A stretch of 64,000 bases of DNA from Hyperoplus lanceolatus (lineage: Eukaryota; Chordata; Actinopteri; Uranoscopiformes; Ammodytidae), in NCBI GenBank assembly GCA_026929865.2, contig CM049397.1, forward strand, positions 29,367,698-29,431,697. Direction: 5' to 3'. Of this stretch, positions 1 through 12,597 are shown one piece after another (position 1 is the stretch's first letter; every line of letters starts with the position of its first letter). The position numbers and the translations under genes were made by a program. The notes under the pieces are model-generated. The model searched no databases, was not told the DNA's origin, and saw only the letters and a program-made list of their open reading frames with translations.

Positions 1-1463
1 AAAATTGTGTTCAACTATTTAATTTTTGCCTATATTTTGAGAGGGGATTTGAATAGAGTCATGTGCATGTTACCTGAATTTGCTCTTTCCATGAGGGAGG
101 TCTGTTTCTCTCTGGGAGCTGCAATTGTAATATATTGAAAACCGGCAGGCTTGGTTTGCTTCTGCAATGTATATTCAGGAATAGTGTACATGTATGTAAT
201 GCACTCTTTTTATTTACTGTCTATATTTTTACCCAAGGCTTAGGCTGAACTTCAACTAAAATTTTGTAATGCATTTGTGCTATGGTGATGTGAAAAAAAT
301 AAGATGTTAAGTTTAAATGGTTAAAGCCTGCTAGATGATTTTGGTCAAGAACATTTTATTTATAGAGCATTATAATAATGCAATAATGCAGAAAAGTATT
401 TGAATGCCTTGGTGGCTGAATGGTTACTGCACATGCCATATGCGATATTTGACGCATGACATATGGCAATCACCCTAAAATAAATGTCAAAAAGTGGGGC
501 AACAGGAGGTCATTCATGTACCAGGGTGCACAGACATGTAATAAATATTGCATCTTCGTAGACGGACACAACTTCAAAACATTAGCATTACACCAAATGA
601 AGAGGCAGAGGGCACATTGCAAACATACATGAATCAAGAAGATATTGACCATCTTCAATGTGCCTCCCAAACACATAGGTCATGACTCTACATGACTCCC
701 CTTTCTCATTAAGACCTGGAGCGAGGTCCAATATCAGAACAGTTACTTCAATTCTGTTCACAGTGGCATCAACTATCTATATGGTCTTTCAAAGGCTGGC
801 CTTTCATGAGACATGCAGCTCAGTTGACCAATGGTAAACTCCAACACTTGTGTGTTTCTCTGTATACTTGCTGGGACCCAGTCCATTATGATAGTTTTAT
901 TGTTTTTAATGATTTTATCCAAGACTCCCTAGAAAACTGTGTTGATATTGAGTGGATTATCACTGTGAAATGAAGTTAACAGAAACTGAATTGCTCCACA
1001 AACATCAGAAAGGTCAAACTTTCAAATTAAGTAGCTTCAAACATGTTGTCAATCTATGTCTATAAAACATTAGGCCTTAATGTTTTAAAATTAAGAAATT
1101 AAAATATAACATGCAGTGGGAGGGTAGAGTTCCCTGGAAACAGAGACGTTGTTGGCATCTTATTCCGGTCCGTCTATTCTCTTCTGTACAAACAGATATC
1201 TGGCCAGGATTCTTGCCAGCAAACACAGGCCCTCCATCCAACCATCCAGAGTTAGGATTAGCACATCCCCATTATTGATTCATTTTTACTACACCATAAA
1301 AGCCATCCATGTGCCTGTGACACCCCTTGACTCCAACTCTACAAATAGAAGTCATTTCTGTAACACTTAATGTGTGGGGAAAACGAGACCATTGTGAAAC
1401 ACAGCTAATTTAGTCGTAGTTAAGGACAATGCAAACAATAGAATAAACTGACAGATGCATTAA

Positions 1464-1941
1464 AGGTGCTGTAAGCGGAATGGTTATTTTAGCTAACTTC
1501 CTGTAAGTAACTGCAGTTAGCAGTCCCCTTGCTCGTCCCTACGTCACCACATTAATACACTGTGGTCTTCAAGCAGCAAGTTATCTAGCATCATCTCAGA
1601 TCCATAAGAGTGATAAAAACATGATAAAAACCATCAAAACAGACATTGAGAAGGATTTTTACCTGGTCTGCCATTGTAGGCGCATAAACATTCACCCGTC
1701 TGTCACTCAGGCGTGCACCGGCAGTGAGACATTGAGTGAGACGGGTGTGGGTTTGTAGCGTTCTCTCTTGTGATTGGATATTAATTTCGGGATCCTCCGA
1801 AAAGTTTATTAGCCGATTACATGCAGAGCAGCTGACTGAGAAATCGGCTTTATGAAACGCGGACAATAGGAAAGTGATCACTGTATGAATAAAGTGCGAT
1901 TTTACACTTATATTAACATAAATAAACCGCTTACTTCACCT
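1464..1941. mobile_element. MITE with TTAA-type flanks
   Basis: The left end AGGTGCTGTAAGCGG pairs with the right end CCGCTTACTTCACCT. Flanks are TTAA (1460-1463) and TTTA (1942-1945). No transposase is encoded, and the interior ORF on the minus strand is not protein-like. Confidence 0.6.
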
Positions 1942-2195
1942 TTTAGCTGCAGTGGATAATAATTTGGTGACCTTTCAGTCAAAGGACAATTACAACAATT
2001 CACTTACCAAAATTAGGTAACTTGCAGAGTCCACTTTCACAAAGAGCAACAGAGAAAAGCATCCCATCTCTCTTAAATGGGATCCAGTTGAGTGCCTATT
2101 TGCCTAAATGGAATTCTGGTAAGCAACTGGTCATGGTCACTGGCTGCACTTGAAGACAGAAAAAAGCAAAATGCTGCCTGTATCGAATCTGTTTT

Positions 2196-2400
2196 TCATA
2201 ATCAAATCAGTTTTACTTATATAGACCAATATTGCCATTTGCTTTACTGGGTTTGACGATCTGTACAGCAGTATGACCTCTGTTCTTAGACCCTCGACTC
2301 AGCTGAGGGACAACTCCCAAAAAACCCTTTAAAAGGGAAAACATTTACTGTTACCATGCATTTCATCCAGAAGAAATCTGGGCCTTTTTCCCTTTTGGCT
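2196..2400 (+). repeat. Interspersed repeat fragment, probable teleost SINE/LINE-derived
   Basis: The order of motifs (TTTTACTTATATAGACCAATAT, then CTTAGACCCTCGACTCAG and AACTCCCAAAAAACCC) is one I recognise as a common fish interspersed repeat. Boundaries and class are uncertain. Confidence 0.35.
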
Positions 2401-4389
2401 TCTTTTAGTGATACAATGGCAAACACAAACATGCTGTGATGAATTTACATACAGTGTATAACAATATGTTTAGACACTGGCTCCCAAACTGTTCTATATT
2501 ATCTCTGTCGCCCACAGTTATATCTAGCTATCATTCAGTCAGTACAGTGACATTTCCTATATTGATGTTGCAGCTTTATAGTCATTTGTTGCTTGACCAA
2601 TGATGTGATTTGTAGACATGTCCAGTCAAGGTTTTTGAGACAACACGCTCTGATCCACAGCGAGCAGGCTGTAGTTAAACTTAAGGACCGACAGATGACA
2701 AATACCCCGTCCTTGAGCAGGTGTGAATTACAGTTTTAGCTATTTACAGTATCTGCTGATCAAAGGGTATGTCATTGAGTGAGCGGGAGGGGGTTAACCC
2801 TACTCTCTCAAGGACAGCTTGACACTTGATGGATCCACTGTAACCTTGACTGTTGCAGGGACTGAGCACATGAACCATCTCTCTTCCGTCACCTTTAGAA
2901 CATATCGTCATTCTTGCTTAAGGTATGCAATTTGGAAGCAAACTGAGGCATGCATTTGATAGGCTTACATGTAGTGATATGTTTTATCTTATTTAGGCCA
3001 AGGCATCATCACATTAACTTATTGTTAAATGTCAATATTTGTGGCAGCTGCTGTTTATCTTTAATATGGAAAATTCCCTTTTTTCATCCCACTGTGAATA
3101 TAGGTTGACAAAGACATTCAAATTTGTATTGCCTTAAAGTTAGACATGTTCCATTAAATCCTCTGCCATTTGTAGCTTTTGATTAAAGCTTCCTTAGTTT
3201 TCAAAATAAATGATAATATAAATATAGATATGAAGTTTCATTTTGGCTTTATTAAACAGCAGAGTTCCTTCACCAGGCTGGGATGAAACAGCCCTGCCAG
3301 CCTTTGAATCAGTTGGGACTCTAATATCTGCCTGAGGTGTGTTCTGATAAAAGTATTAAAGCCTTTTGATCTTTGAGATTCCAGGTGGATGAGAGCAGTT
3401 AAGCCAATTGATTAGTGGGATATTAGCATGTTCTGTGTTCACATCCAAAACAGCTATAATTAATTCTGGAGTAAACAATCATTTATTCAGGAAACATATG
3501 ACTCATTGCTCATAAGTCCCCAATAATAAGGACTCTAATATCAACTCATCTCATCTGCATGTTCCGCTGTGTTTCCGACAGCAGGAGCGGAAGCCACTGA
3601 GCTTCTGAGAATTCTCCACAGGGGCTTGTGGGAAAACATGTTTTAACTGTGATATTTAGCTGGATGATGGAGCTGCCTTCGAGCCGACAAAACAGTTAAG
3701 GGAATTTGTGGCGGAGAATGATGCCAGGCTTTTGGGAAGAGAAAAAAAAACTAATGACTACTTTCCAGCCCGCAAATTCTTCATCTTAAGCCCAGCACAT
3801 CAAAGAGACACAAAAAGCGGAAAGTATTTGACATTCTAGATATGGAGATTATATAAATAGATATGATCAGAAGTCGGCACAAGTTTCATCTACGAGATGT
3901 GTTGCATTTTTTCCCCCATTTTTTCATTAAATATTTATTTCAGGCTGTATAGTTTCCAAGGTTCTTCCAAAGCGATTTATTAATATTTTCCTAGGAAGTC
4001 TGAGATCAAGTCGCCTGTATTTTGAAAGTGTCAAAGATGAAACATATATATCTTTTGATATTCATTGGCTATTAACCTCTTTAAAGCCTCCAGTTAATGC
4101 ATCCCAACCATCTCATACATATTCTTAATGCCCTGCGTAGTCATGGGCCACTGGTAGAGTCCTGGGGAGAAAGCAGCTTCAATTCAATTAAAACTGGAAG
4201 TTGGTTTGATTCCTGATCCAATCAAGCTCTCGGCTCCGGTCCATGACCATGACGTGAATGATAATTCCACTGAAGACAATGGCAGAGACAGACAGAAACA
4301 CACACTGCAATCTGACAGACAGGATGGAAATGTATAGCTCTGAGATCAAAAACATTTGTCTGCAAGTCACTCCAGCGTGATTGTCATAC

Positions 4390-5130
4390 AGTAGATCTAA
4401 AGACTGCTGTGATGATGTTTCAGGTGTTCAATGCCAGACAGAAAGGTTGTTAAGGGGAAAAAAGCTGTATTGAGTGCACTGTGATAGGTGGTGTTTTTTT
4501 TTTGTTCGTCATCATCATTTCGTTGCTCCAGACTAGGGCTGCTATTGGAGTTCAAGTTAGGTCTAGTATTATGGATGGGTGATTTAAGGACTGGAGTGAC
4601 GTGATCATATCTCTTGGTCCTGGTTAGCACTCTGACAGCAGAGTTTTGAATTAGCTGGAATTGTCCTTGATTTGCCTGTGAAAATACTGTCGAAAGTAGT
4701 CAAGTTTACTGAAAATGAATGCATGGACCATTTTTTCAAGGTCCTGCTTGGACATTAAATCTTTGATTCTGGAAGTATTTTTGAGGTGGTAGTAGGCTGA
4801 TTTCATAATGGCTTTGATGTGACTATTAAAATTAAAGTCAGTCGAGATTTCTGAATGAAGTGTTGGTTTTAAGTGAGAGGGATTCAAGGTGTGCACAGAC
4901 TCTAAGTATCTCCTCTTTGGCACCAAAAACAATAATTTCAGTCTTGATTTTTTTGCAAAAGGTCTTTTTTTGCAAAAGGTTATTGCATCCAGTCATTTAT
5001 TTGTTCAATGGATTTGTTTACTGTTTCAATTTGACCATTTTTATCTATAGATAGGGCTATTTAGACTTGAGTGTCGTCTGCGTAATTATGGTAGGACATA
5101 TTGTTGTCATGCATTAAGGTTGTCATTCGT
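4390..5130 (-). pseudogene. Decayed LINE reverse transcriptase fragment (jockey/L2-like)
   Basis: Read on the minus strand, NYADDTQ (about 5067-5087) is the RT catalytic YADD motif. It is followed, after a stop and frame changes, by FNSHIKAIMKSAYYHLKNTS and RIKDLMSKQDLEKMVHAFIF (4651-4932), then LTRTKRYDHVTPVLKS near 4600. These are typical of the RT C-terminal region of L2-like retrotransposons. It is truncated at both ends and non-functional. Confidence 0.75.
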
Positions 5131-5282
5131 TAATTTGTGGAGGAAGCACACATAGTAAAACGCCTTGTATTCACTCTGTTTTCCTTCAGCACATTGTGTG
5201 ACCACCTCTTGCAGAACTACTGCCTGACATCTCTGCAGCAGAGGGGGCACAGAGCCTCTGAATCAGAAGTAGTGGGATGGGG

Positions 5283-5710
5283 GTGTCCTTAGCTCAGTTG
5301 GTAGGGCGTCCCCCCAATGGGCCTCGCCCAGCAGCTCTAACCTTTATTTATACAGGTATATCCCATTGAGTCGGAAGACTCTTTTGCAAGGGAGACCTGT
5401 TTTCCTTTCCCACGTTACCATTCACACACACATTCATACACCGATAGCAGGCTAACTATCGACATTCACACGAGGCAAGGTAGGTTAAGTGTCCTGCCCA
5501 AGGACACAACAACCATGACACAGGTGGCAGGGCGGGGATCGAACCTCCAACCCTTTGATCATCAGCCGACCCGCTCTATCAACCGGATTCGGTTCCGGCC
5601 CGCGGTCGTTCTCTGCATGTCGCTCCCCTCTCTGCCTCATTTCAACTCTGTCTCTACACTATCAATAAAGCATAAAAAATGCCAAAAAATATATTAAAAA
5701 AAAAAAAAAA
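5283..5710 (+). mobile_element. tRNA-derived SINE, split by another SINE
   Basis: A polymerase III A box (TAGCTCAGTTGG, 5290-5301) and a B box (GGTTCCGGCCC, 5591-5601) are about 290 bp apart instead of the usual few tens of bases, because another element sits between them. The 3' part runs from CCCGCGGTC through a CTCCCCTCTCTG tract to an ATAAAGCATAAAAAATGCC tail and a poly-A run. It is a SINE, not a functional tRNA gene. Confidence 0.7.
5341..5585 (-). mobile_element. Second tRNA-derived SINE nested in the first, opposite orientation
   Basis: On the minus strand it starts near a tRNA-like GATAGAGCGGGTCGG, has a perfect-looking B box GGTTCGATCCC (5535-5545), and continues through TTGTGTCCTTGGGCAGGACA to a CTGTATAAATAAAGG tail. 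It separates the A and B boxes of the host SINE, so it is the younger insertion. Confidence 0.65.
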
Positions 5711-6652
5711 AAGTACTTGACTGGGTTGATAGGCCCGGGCAGGCAGAAGGTCATGTCTCTAAAAGTTTAAAATCCAGGCTCTCAGCATTTGAGGTATTAC
5801 AAAATGCTAATGAAATCGACTAGCTGTGGGCCTTTACGCTGGCTCTGACCTTAAGCTTTCAATTAAGATCTTTGTAAAGGTGAAATGATTTGGCCTTTTT
5901 TTCTAACTAGGTTTAGTTTAATTAGTCAGCCACAAAAGCCCCTTTTAGCTTTATGTGTGAATGCAAAGTTACAGTGCCTCATCTTGAAGCAATGTTGCTT
6001 GGGTTTACAATTACTTTTGTCAAAATCACGAACAGTTGGTTTAGTGCCATTGATCCTACAAATTCACATCAATGTTTTTTTTTTGGGGGGGGGGTTCTCA
6101 GGTGCTTACTCTTGTATTGCTTTTTAAAGCCGCAGAGATTCACACACAATGACAAACTATTTTGTCAGAATTGTTTCTTTGCTAGTTTCCCACATTTATT
6201 ATTGCTTAATTACTGAATGGTTTCCAAAAAAGACTATTTAATATTGTATTCAAGTGTACCAAGCTCTCAGAGCCCATCATCACTGGAGGTATTGGCAATC
6301 TTAAACCCAGCAATTACAATACATGTGTGTTCTATCAGTATAATGGATAGTAAGCCTCAAACACATTATAATGGGAGAATGATGTCAAAATACAACATAA
6401 GATCTCATTGCAGAACGTATTGTGTTAATTGGATTTCATATAGGCCCTCTTGCCTCCTCACCTCTCATTAATTGCACTGGTCAGAAGGGTGGGTAAACAA
6501 GTTCAGTCATATTACAGCTGAAAAAAACCACAAAATCAATTTGAAAAAAATATCACGCATGAAAATAATTAAATATACAAACAATGAAAAGTGAAAGTTG
6601 AACTAGTGGCAGCAGCTCCTATCAAGTCCAGCACAGATAACATGAATATTTT

Positions 6653-7488
6653 TTCATTTCATTTAACTTTTGTTTATCCTCGAGAGACCAATTGAGGGGT
6701 GACCCTCATTTACAATGACGTCGAGATCAATACATCAAATACACAACAACAGGTGAAGAGAAAAACAATTGAATTATTTACACAGTGGTGAAGAGTGGCA
6801 GCAATTAAAATGAAATGGGTGAAAGTACAATATAGCCTAATTAAAACAGTTACAGGTAGAGTTTGGCAGATTTAAGATAGTTTGTTTAAATTGGTTAAAG
6901 GATATGAAGTTATTTAGTTTAATTTGTTGCTGTAAGTTGTTCCAGGAGTCAGGGGCACTGAAGCTGAAAGCTGTCTGAGCTTCTGAGCTTCCCAGCTCAG
7001 ACCGGGCTTGTGGGACATAAAGCATAAGCATGTCAGTGGAGCGGGTCTGATAAAGCCCATCTGAAATTTGCAGCATTTCTGTTAAATAATGAGGAAGCTT
7101 CCCGGTCAAGGCTTTGTAAATAAAAATGTGCCAATGTGCGTCACGTCTCTCTTTAAGGGAGGACCACCCAACCTTTTCATATAAAAGACAATGGTGTGTG
7201 TCATAAGCATCTCCTGTAATGAACCTTAAAGCAGAGTGAAAAACAGAGCCCAGGAGTTGAAGACATGAATGTGATGCATGCCGGTAAACCACATCACCGT
7301 AATCAAGGACAGACATGAAAACTGCCTCAATAATCCTTTTCCTACTAAATAAAGGGAAGGTGGTTTTGTTCCTATAAAAATAGCCAATTTTTTGTCGTAG
7401 TCGACAAACAAGATTTTTTATATGAAAATTAAAAGTGAGTTTATCATCTAACCAGATGCCGAGATATTTGTACTCTGTGACTCTTCCA

Positions 7489-7489
<1 letters not shown>
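6653..7489 (-). pseudogene. 5'-truncated LINE: C-terminal reverse transcriptase region plus 3' tail
   Basis: From about 7488 the minus strand reads EYKYLGIWLDDKLTFNFHIK, then SRKRIIEAVFMSVLDYGDVV, HHCLLYEKVGWSSLKERR and AHWHIFIYKALTGKLPHYL, ending near 6837. This is the standard C-terminal part of jockey-superfamily non-LTR reverse transcriptases. The 3' UTR contains GTCATTGTAAATGAGGGTCA and ends in an ATGAAATG-type tail near 6653. The 5' side stops at an AT microsatellite (7491-7561). Confidence 0.8.
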
Positions 7490-7490
<1 letters not shown>

Positions 7491-7558
<68 letters not shown>

Positions 7559-7561
7559 ATA
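7491..7561. repeat. (AT)n microsatellite
   Basis: An uninterrupted AT dinucleotide run of about 70 bp at the 5' truncation point of the neighbouring LINE fragment. Confidence 0.95.
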
Positions 7562-7987
7562 TACTATCAGGTCCCCATATTCTCCCTCACATAAGCAAAG
7601 TGGCCTTGACCCAGAGGTCGACTTAAATGACATCTCTTCGTGGAAGGAAATAATATATTGTTGTTTGAATTCCTGGAAGTCTGGTGATTACTCTTCATCT
7701 CCTGAGCGGTGAACGTGCTGGATGGAATGCTCAGGCTAGGAGGGAGCGGTGGCCGCAGCTGGACAGGCATGTTGGTGATTTCTGAGAGGAAAGTGGTTTG
7801 AGATGAGCTGCTTTCTCGTTTTGCCATGTTGAAGCCTGCTGAACCTTGTTGAGGTTGATTTGGTAGTATGCTCAGGCAGGATGGCATACAAAAAATTTAT
7901 TCACTCTACTACACAGGTTTTATTTATTTTTTAGTAACTACTATATTGTATTATTTCTTTTTTTGGTTACTACTACATAGTTATGTT

Positions 7988-8263
7988 CAGCCAGGTTGCT
8001 TCAAAACAAATGTTTTTTTCGATTGTTTATTAGCGACTGCATACATTTTTTTTTTTTTAGTAAGTACTACATAGATAAGCATTACCTACTACATGAGTTT
8101 GTTTTAGTTTTTTTCTTAGAAAATAATACATAGTTTTTTTTTGTAACTAAACTTTTTTTTTTAATTCAAAAATACTTTGTAGTAGGCAATGCATAACTAT
8201 GTAGTAGTAATTGTGTGTAACTCATTGTAAACAAACAAATGTTGTTCTGAAGCAACCTGGCTG
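7988..8263. repeat. Foldback (inverted) repeat, unclassified MITE-like
   Basis: CAGCCAGGTTGCTTC at 7988 pairs with GAAGCAACCTGGCTG at 8249-8263, continuing inward to CAAATG on both sides. Between the arms is T-rich sequence with repeated TACTACATAG motifs. No target duplication was identified. Confidence 0.5.
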
Positions 8264-8269
8264 TGTAGT

Positions 8270-10240
8270 AGCTCCGACAGAGGAGGAGAGGCAGGTTCAC
8301 TGATGAGGTCCAGTATTGAATTATTGATATGTTCATATAGTGAGATGTAGTATTGTGATAAACGTCAGGCTGCTGATGTACTGCATAACAATAGGCTCAT
8401 GTTGTCTCACTGCTGTGCTCCCATGTGTCCCATATCCCATGTGTTCACAATTTTTACAAAGGAACACATTTAGGAATAAGAGTCTGGTGCTATACGATAC
8501 ATTTATTTGAGGGACATTTAGCAACTTCCACTGTACATTGTACATCTAGGGAGCTAGAATGCAGAAAGCCTTGTTATGTCTTCAATACAGAAATGAATCC
8601 AATTCTGAGATTGCTCATTCATTTGTGGCCCACAATGATGTTTTAAGCTCAGATCCCTGGTTTCATTCATGAAGGCCAAACAAGCTCATCAGTATTTGTC
8701 TCCACTGTTTCACCACTGCTGAGAGAACCAGTCCTTTTTAACCACTCACTGTTCGGAAAATCATAATATCTGTGAATGTTAATATCCCTGTTGAAAAAAA
8801 CAATGTGATCAGATGCTGCAATATGCTCCAATATAAAAATGACAGTAGGCCCCCTGCCATTTCTGAAAGCTTGCTGCATGTATAGATTCCAGAAAAAAAA
8901 CTGCATTCTGCCTGGGCAATCCAAACTGATGGTGATTGGCAAACACCACAGACGACAGTCCCTTGATGATTAACTAAGTTGGATTGTGCAAATGTGGTTT
9001 AGCACCATATTGGGAAAGGATTATCATCTGTTGTGCTCAGCTGCCCATGAGGAGAGCAAGGACGATTGATAGAACTGGCTGAAACAAGAATGTTCTGCCT
9101 TTAACACACATCAACACTTTTAGTTGACTCTGAGATCCCCCAAATTGTTTTCTCTAGTTCACCCCCTTCCAAAATAGATTACCACCCGTATGGCACCGTA
9201 TTGAATTAGCCCCGGTGCTTATTTTACTATGGTAGAAAGGGAAACATGCTCAATTGCCCATTTCGTAACTTTCTCTAAAGGCTTTGCATAGATCTTGAGT
9301 TTTTCTTCTTCTGATGTACTCTCTCTACCACCCATTGGGCTTATGCTTTGCTGGATTTCAAGTCATAAAGACCAACGTCAAACCTTTTCTTTTTCTTTTG
9401 AAGTAGTAAGTTTCAAGATTTTTTTTTTTTTTTTAATGGAAAGCCTTTAGGATGTGCCAAAGAAGGGAGATCATCCCTGGGCGCACAGAGGCACCGGTGA
9501 AGAATGCAGAACTTAAGTGAAATCTCTGTAAGGACTGTTGCAATAGAGCTCTTTCTTAACTTGGCAGTTGAGTAGTAAAAGGTTGGTGTGAGTCACTAAT
9601 TCCACAGAGGAATCTGGGATAAATCTGGTTTCTCTACTAAAATAACCCACAAGGCTTTTTTGACTTTTATGCTCCACCACCGTAGACGCTGACAAGTGCC
9701 TCTTCTTCTTCTCTTATGACTTATGTGTTCATGCAGAATTTCATTTTCTGACCTCCATTGATCATCGGGTCAATGTAAGTGTTTGCTAGGCTCACTGGCG
9801 TCTGTTTACAGAGTTTGTCTCTCTTTGCGTCTCTAAGTCATTTCCTTTTGATTACCAGTGTTCTCCTTGAGGCATTCGGTCAACTGATTAATGTTGAAAG
9901 AAAATAAATGAAATACTTTTCCCATTTCCTCTCCCTGTGGAAATGACAAAACCTTTACTCATTTTGGCAATGGCTTGTGCTGCCATTTTGAGCATCGTCA
10001 AGCATATAGAGCTGGAAAAACACGACAAAGGACAAACTAAACATTATTTTTATCTGTTCTCTGAAAGTAAATGCATATCTGTTATTTTAGTTTAGTCTTA
10101 AATATATCTAATCTAGTAACTACATTTATTTTTAACTTTTCAAAAGGGACAGGAATGATTTTGTTTTTGTCTATTTCGATATATGGTATGTGTAATGTGT
10201 ATATTTTCAGCATTCAACTGCTTATTATTCTGATTTACAG
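8270..10240. other. Downstream flank without recognisable genes
   Basis: Short ORFs only, none with protein-family character. A T run lies near 9420. Nothing else identified. Confidence 0.6.
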
Positions 10241-10772
10241 CTGATCATTCATGCTTTTGTGTCTTCGCGTTTAGACTATTGTAACAGTTTGTTTTCATGT
10301 CTAAACAAGAAGGCGCTGTCTCGCCTGCAGTTAGTGCAAAATTCTGCAGCGAGAATTCTGACCCGCTCTAAAAGGAGGACCCACATATCCCCTATTCTAA
10401 AAGCTCTGCATTGGCTGCCAGTGTCCTTTAGGACCAAGTTTAAAATTCTGGTTCTAACTTTTAGAGCTTTGCATGATCAGGCTCCATCCTATGTCAATGA
10501 TCTGATTCAGCCTTACACCCCTGCTCGGGCTCCCAAGCTCTGGAACTATCTTCCCATCTCTCTGCGTTCAATAGAGTCTGTTGACGTATTCAAACGTCAA
10601 CTAAAAACCTATTTATTTGTACAGGCTTTTGCCTAATTTGTTATTGGGGCTGCTATGTTTATCACTGCATTGTCTTGGCCTTTTAAATGTATGTACAATT
10701 TTAATCTGTTGTTGCTTCCCATTGTGAAGCGCTTTGTGACCCTGGTCTGCGAAGGGCGCTCTATAAATAAAG

Positions 10773-10808
<36 letters not shown>

Positions 10809-10812
10809 TACT
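10241..10812 (+). pseudogene. 5'-truncated L2-like LINE with (TTAC)n tail
   Basis: The reading frame gives SRLDYCNSLFSCLNKKALSR, QLVQNSAARILTRSKRRTHI, ALHWLPVSFRTKFKILVLTF, then APKLWNYLPISLRSIESVDV, ending at the stop after LFVQAFA (10636). This is the C-terminal part of an L2-clade reverse transcriptase. The segment between DLIQPYTPAR and APKLWN is shorter than I expect, suggesting an internal deletion. The 3' UTR has the AAGCGCTTTGTGACCCTGGT motif and ends in TTAC repeats (about 10774-10808). The same 3' end recurs at about 54104-54181. Confidence 0.85.
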
Positions 10813-11785
10813 TTTCCCTGTTTTTTTCTATTTGTATTGAGGCCTCAACGACATCAATCATCATGCGGTTGTTTGATTCTGTGGGGAATGTTTCAGTTGC
10901 TGAGTTGCTCTCTCTGAGTCCCTCCTTAAATTGAGTGTGCAAAATTGACACAGATTTGAATGGCTTGTTTGATGAAGATAGAAAGAATGTCGCAATGCAA
11001 GTGCACAAAAGCTGTCCAATATATAGCCATAGGAAAAGATAGTCATTTAGAAAAAGACTCTAGATACAAATCCTGATTATTTTCCAATTGGTAGCATCCA
11101 TTTTAAAACCTAACATCTTGTTGAAAACTTATTGTCTCCAACTCAACCTATCTGAGTCATGGCCAACAATCAGTTGAAGTGTGTTTTGCCAATAACAAAA
11201 CCAATGTGGCCCTGTCATTTCAGAATCTAATCTTTCTTTCAGAAACCTATTTTAATGGATAAAAGGACATGACACTTTTTGGGTAGAGGCTTATTGCTAT
11301 TTACTGGTGTAGCCATTGAAGATTATAGGGTACAGATTAATTTGGGCCCCTGCCTCTAACATCTTATGCACATCCCCAGGAAGTCTGCACAACCCTATGC
11401 ATGAATGATTTTAAACACATTACAGGGAGCTTGGATCTCCAGCATTTAGTACTTATTTGAACTCAGTTTTGGGACACAAACTGTCTGCCTCCTGGGGATG
11501 CAAGACACTCCTAATCTCCTCACCACTTTTAGTTGCATTTTCAGCAGCCCAAGAGATGGAAAATAGTGCTGTGACCAACAGACCAGCATCATAAAATGTA
11601 CCAGCTAGAACTTGCTTGGATGTTATTTTCTGGAACTGAAACATCTAATTTACATTTTGATTTGCTACTGCCTCATGAGATGTTTTTTTTTTTATTCTAA
11701 CTAGCTTTCTGGCCATTGCAAGACACTTTATCACTGTAGAAATGCAATCTCAATATTGTCATATGTCTTCATTTAGCCCCCTTGT

Positions 11786-11850
11786 GATGCACTATGAATT
11801 GCCTTGTGTCTGAATTGTGCTATATAAATGAACTTGCCTTGCCTTCCCTC
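11786..11850 (+). repeat. SINE/LINE 3'-tail-like fragment
   Basis: GTGCTATATAAATGAACTTG followed by CCTTGCCTT resembles the 3' end of common fish SINE/LINE tails. Too short to classify. Confidence 0.35.
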
Positions 11851-12597
11851 AGTCATTGACTGGTTAGTAAACATTTTTCAATTATATTGTTGAGAAAAGT
11901 ATCAGTAACTTTGTATGCAGTACATACCAGTCTCCTTCAGAACACTAGAATAGAGCAGCCAGACAATCACTTTAAGACATAAGAGATATTAGAGGCAATT
12001 TTATTGGGATAAATGTGACAGATGGGGCCCAAACCACTAAGAAAAGCCAGAGGGGCATGTCAGAATGGAACAAAGCAATCCACTGTTTTCAGCAAATCCA
12101 TCACTTTGTATGGGTTTCAATCAGAAATGTCAGAATGTCAATCAATAGAGCAAAACTGATCCTCAGCATTTCACTCTTATCTAGTTATCAAATTGGAAAA
12201 TGATTTCACGGACACACAGCATGGTGGTTACACGATTTTATTTGTGTGAAATTGAAATACCATTCCACAGACACTGAAGGGGAACATCAGGTGGAGTCGA
12301 TGAACAGATATCACATGGTCAATCAACATTTGACGATCCAAAGACAGGTATCAAAGCACAGTACAGTGGACAAAATAGAACATTCAGTAGACTATCAACA
12401 TGTTCATACAGTTTTCTTTTCTTCATCTGTAAAAGAAATCAAAAAATAAATGCTAGTTAACTAGTAATAATAGTTTTTTTCATTATTCTCTGGTGATCAT
12501 AAATAATAAATCTGTAATTCATGTATTTTTTTATGTGTATGCACAATGCCGAAAGTGTCTCAAAGAATAAGGCAACAAATCAATGTATTATAATAAC

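Noticed and set aside
5283..5301. Possible tRNA gene (A box)
   Set aside because: The B box is displaced by about 290 bp and a SINE body and poly-A tail follow, so it is a SINE.
7567..7887. 106-codon minus-strand ORF next to a LINE fragment
   Set aside because: No recognised family, separated from the LINE by an AT run; cannot be tied to either the LINE or a host gene.
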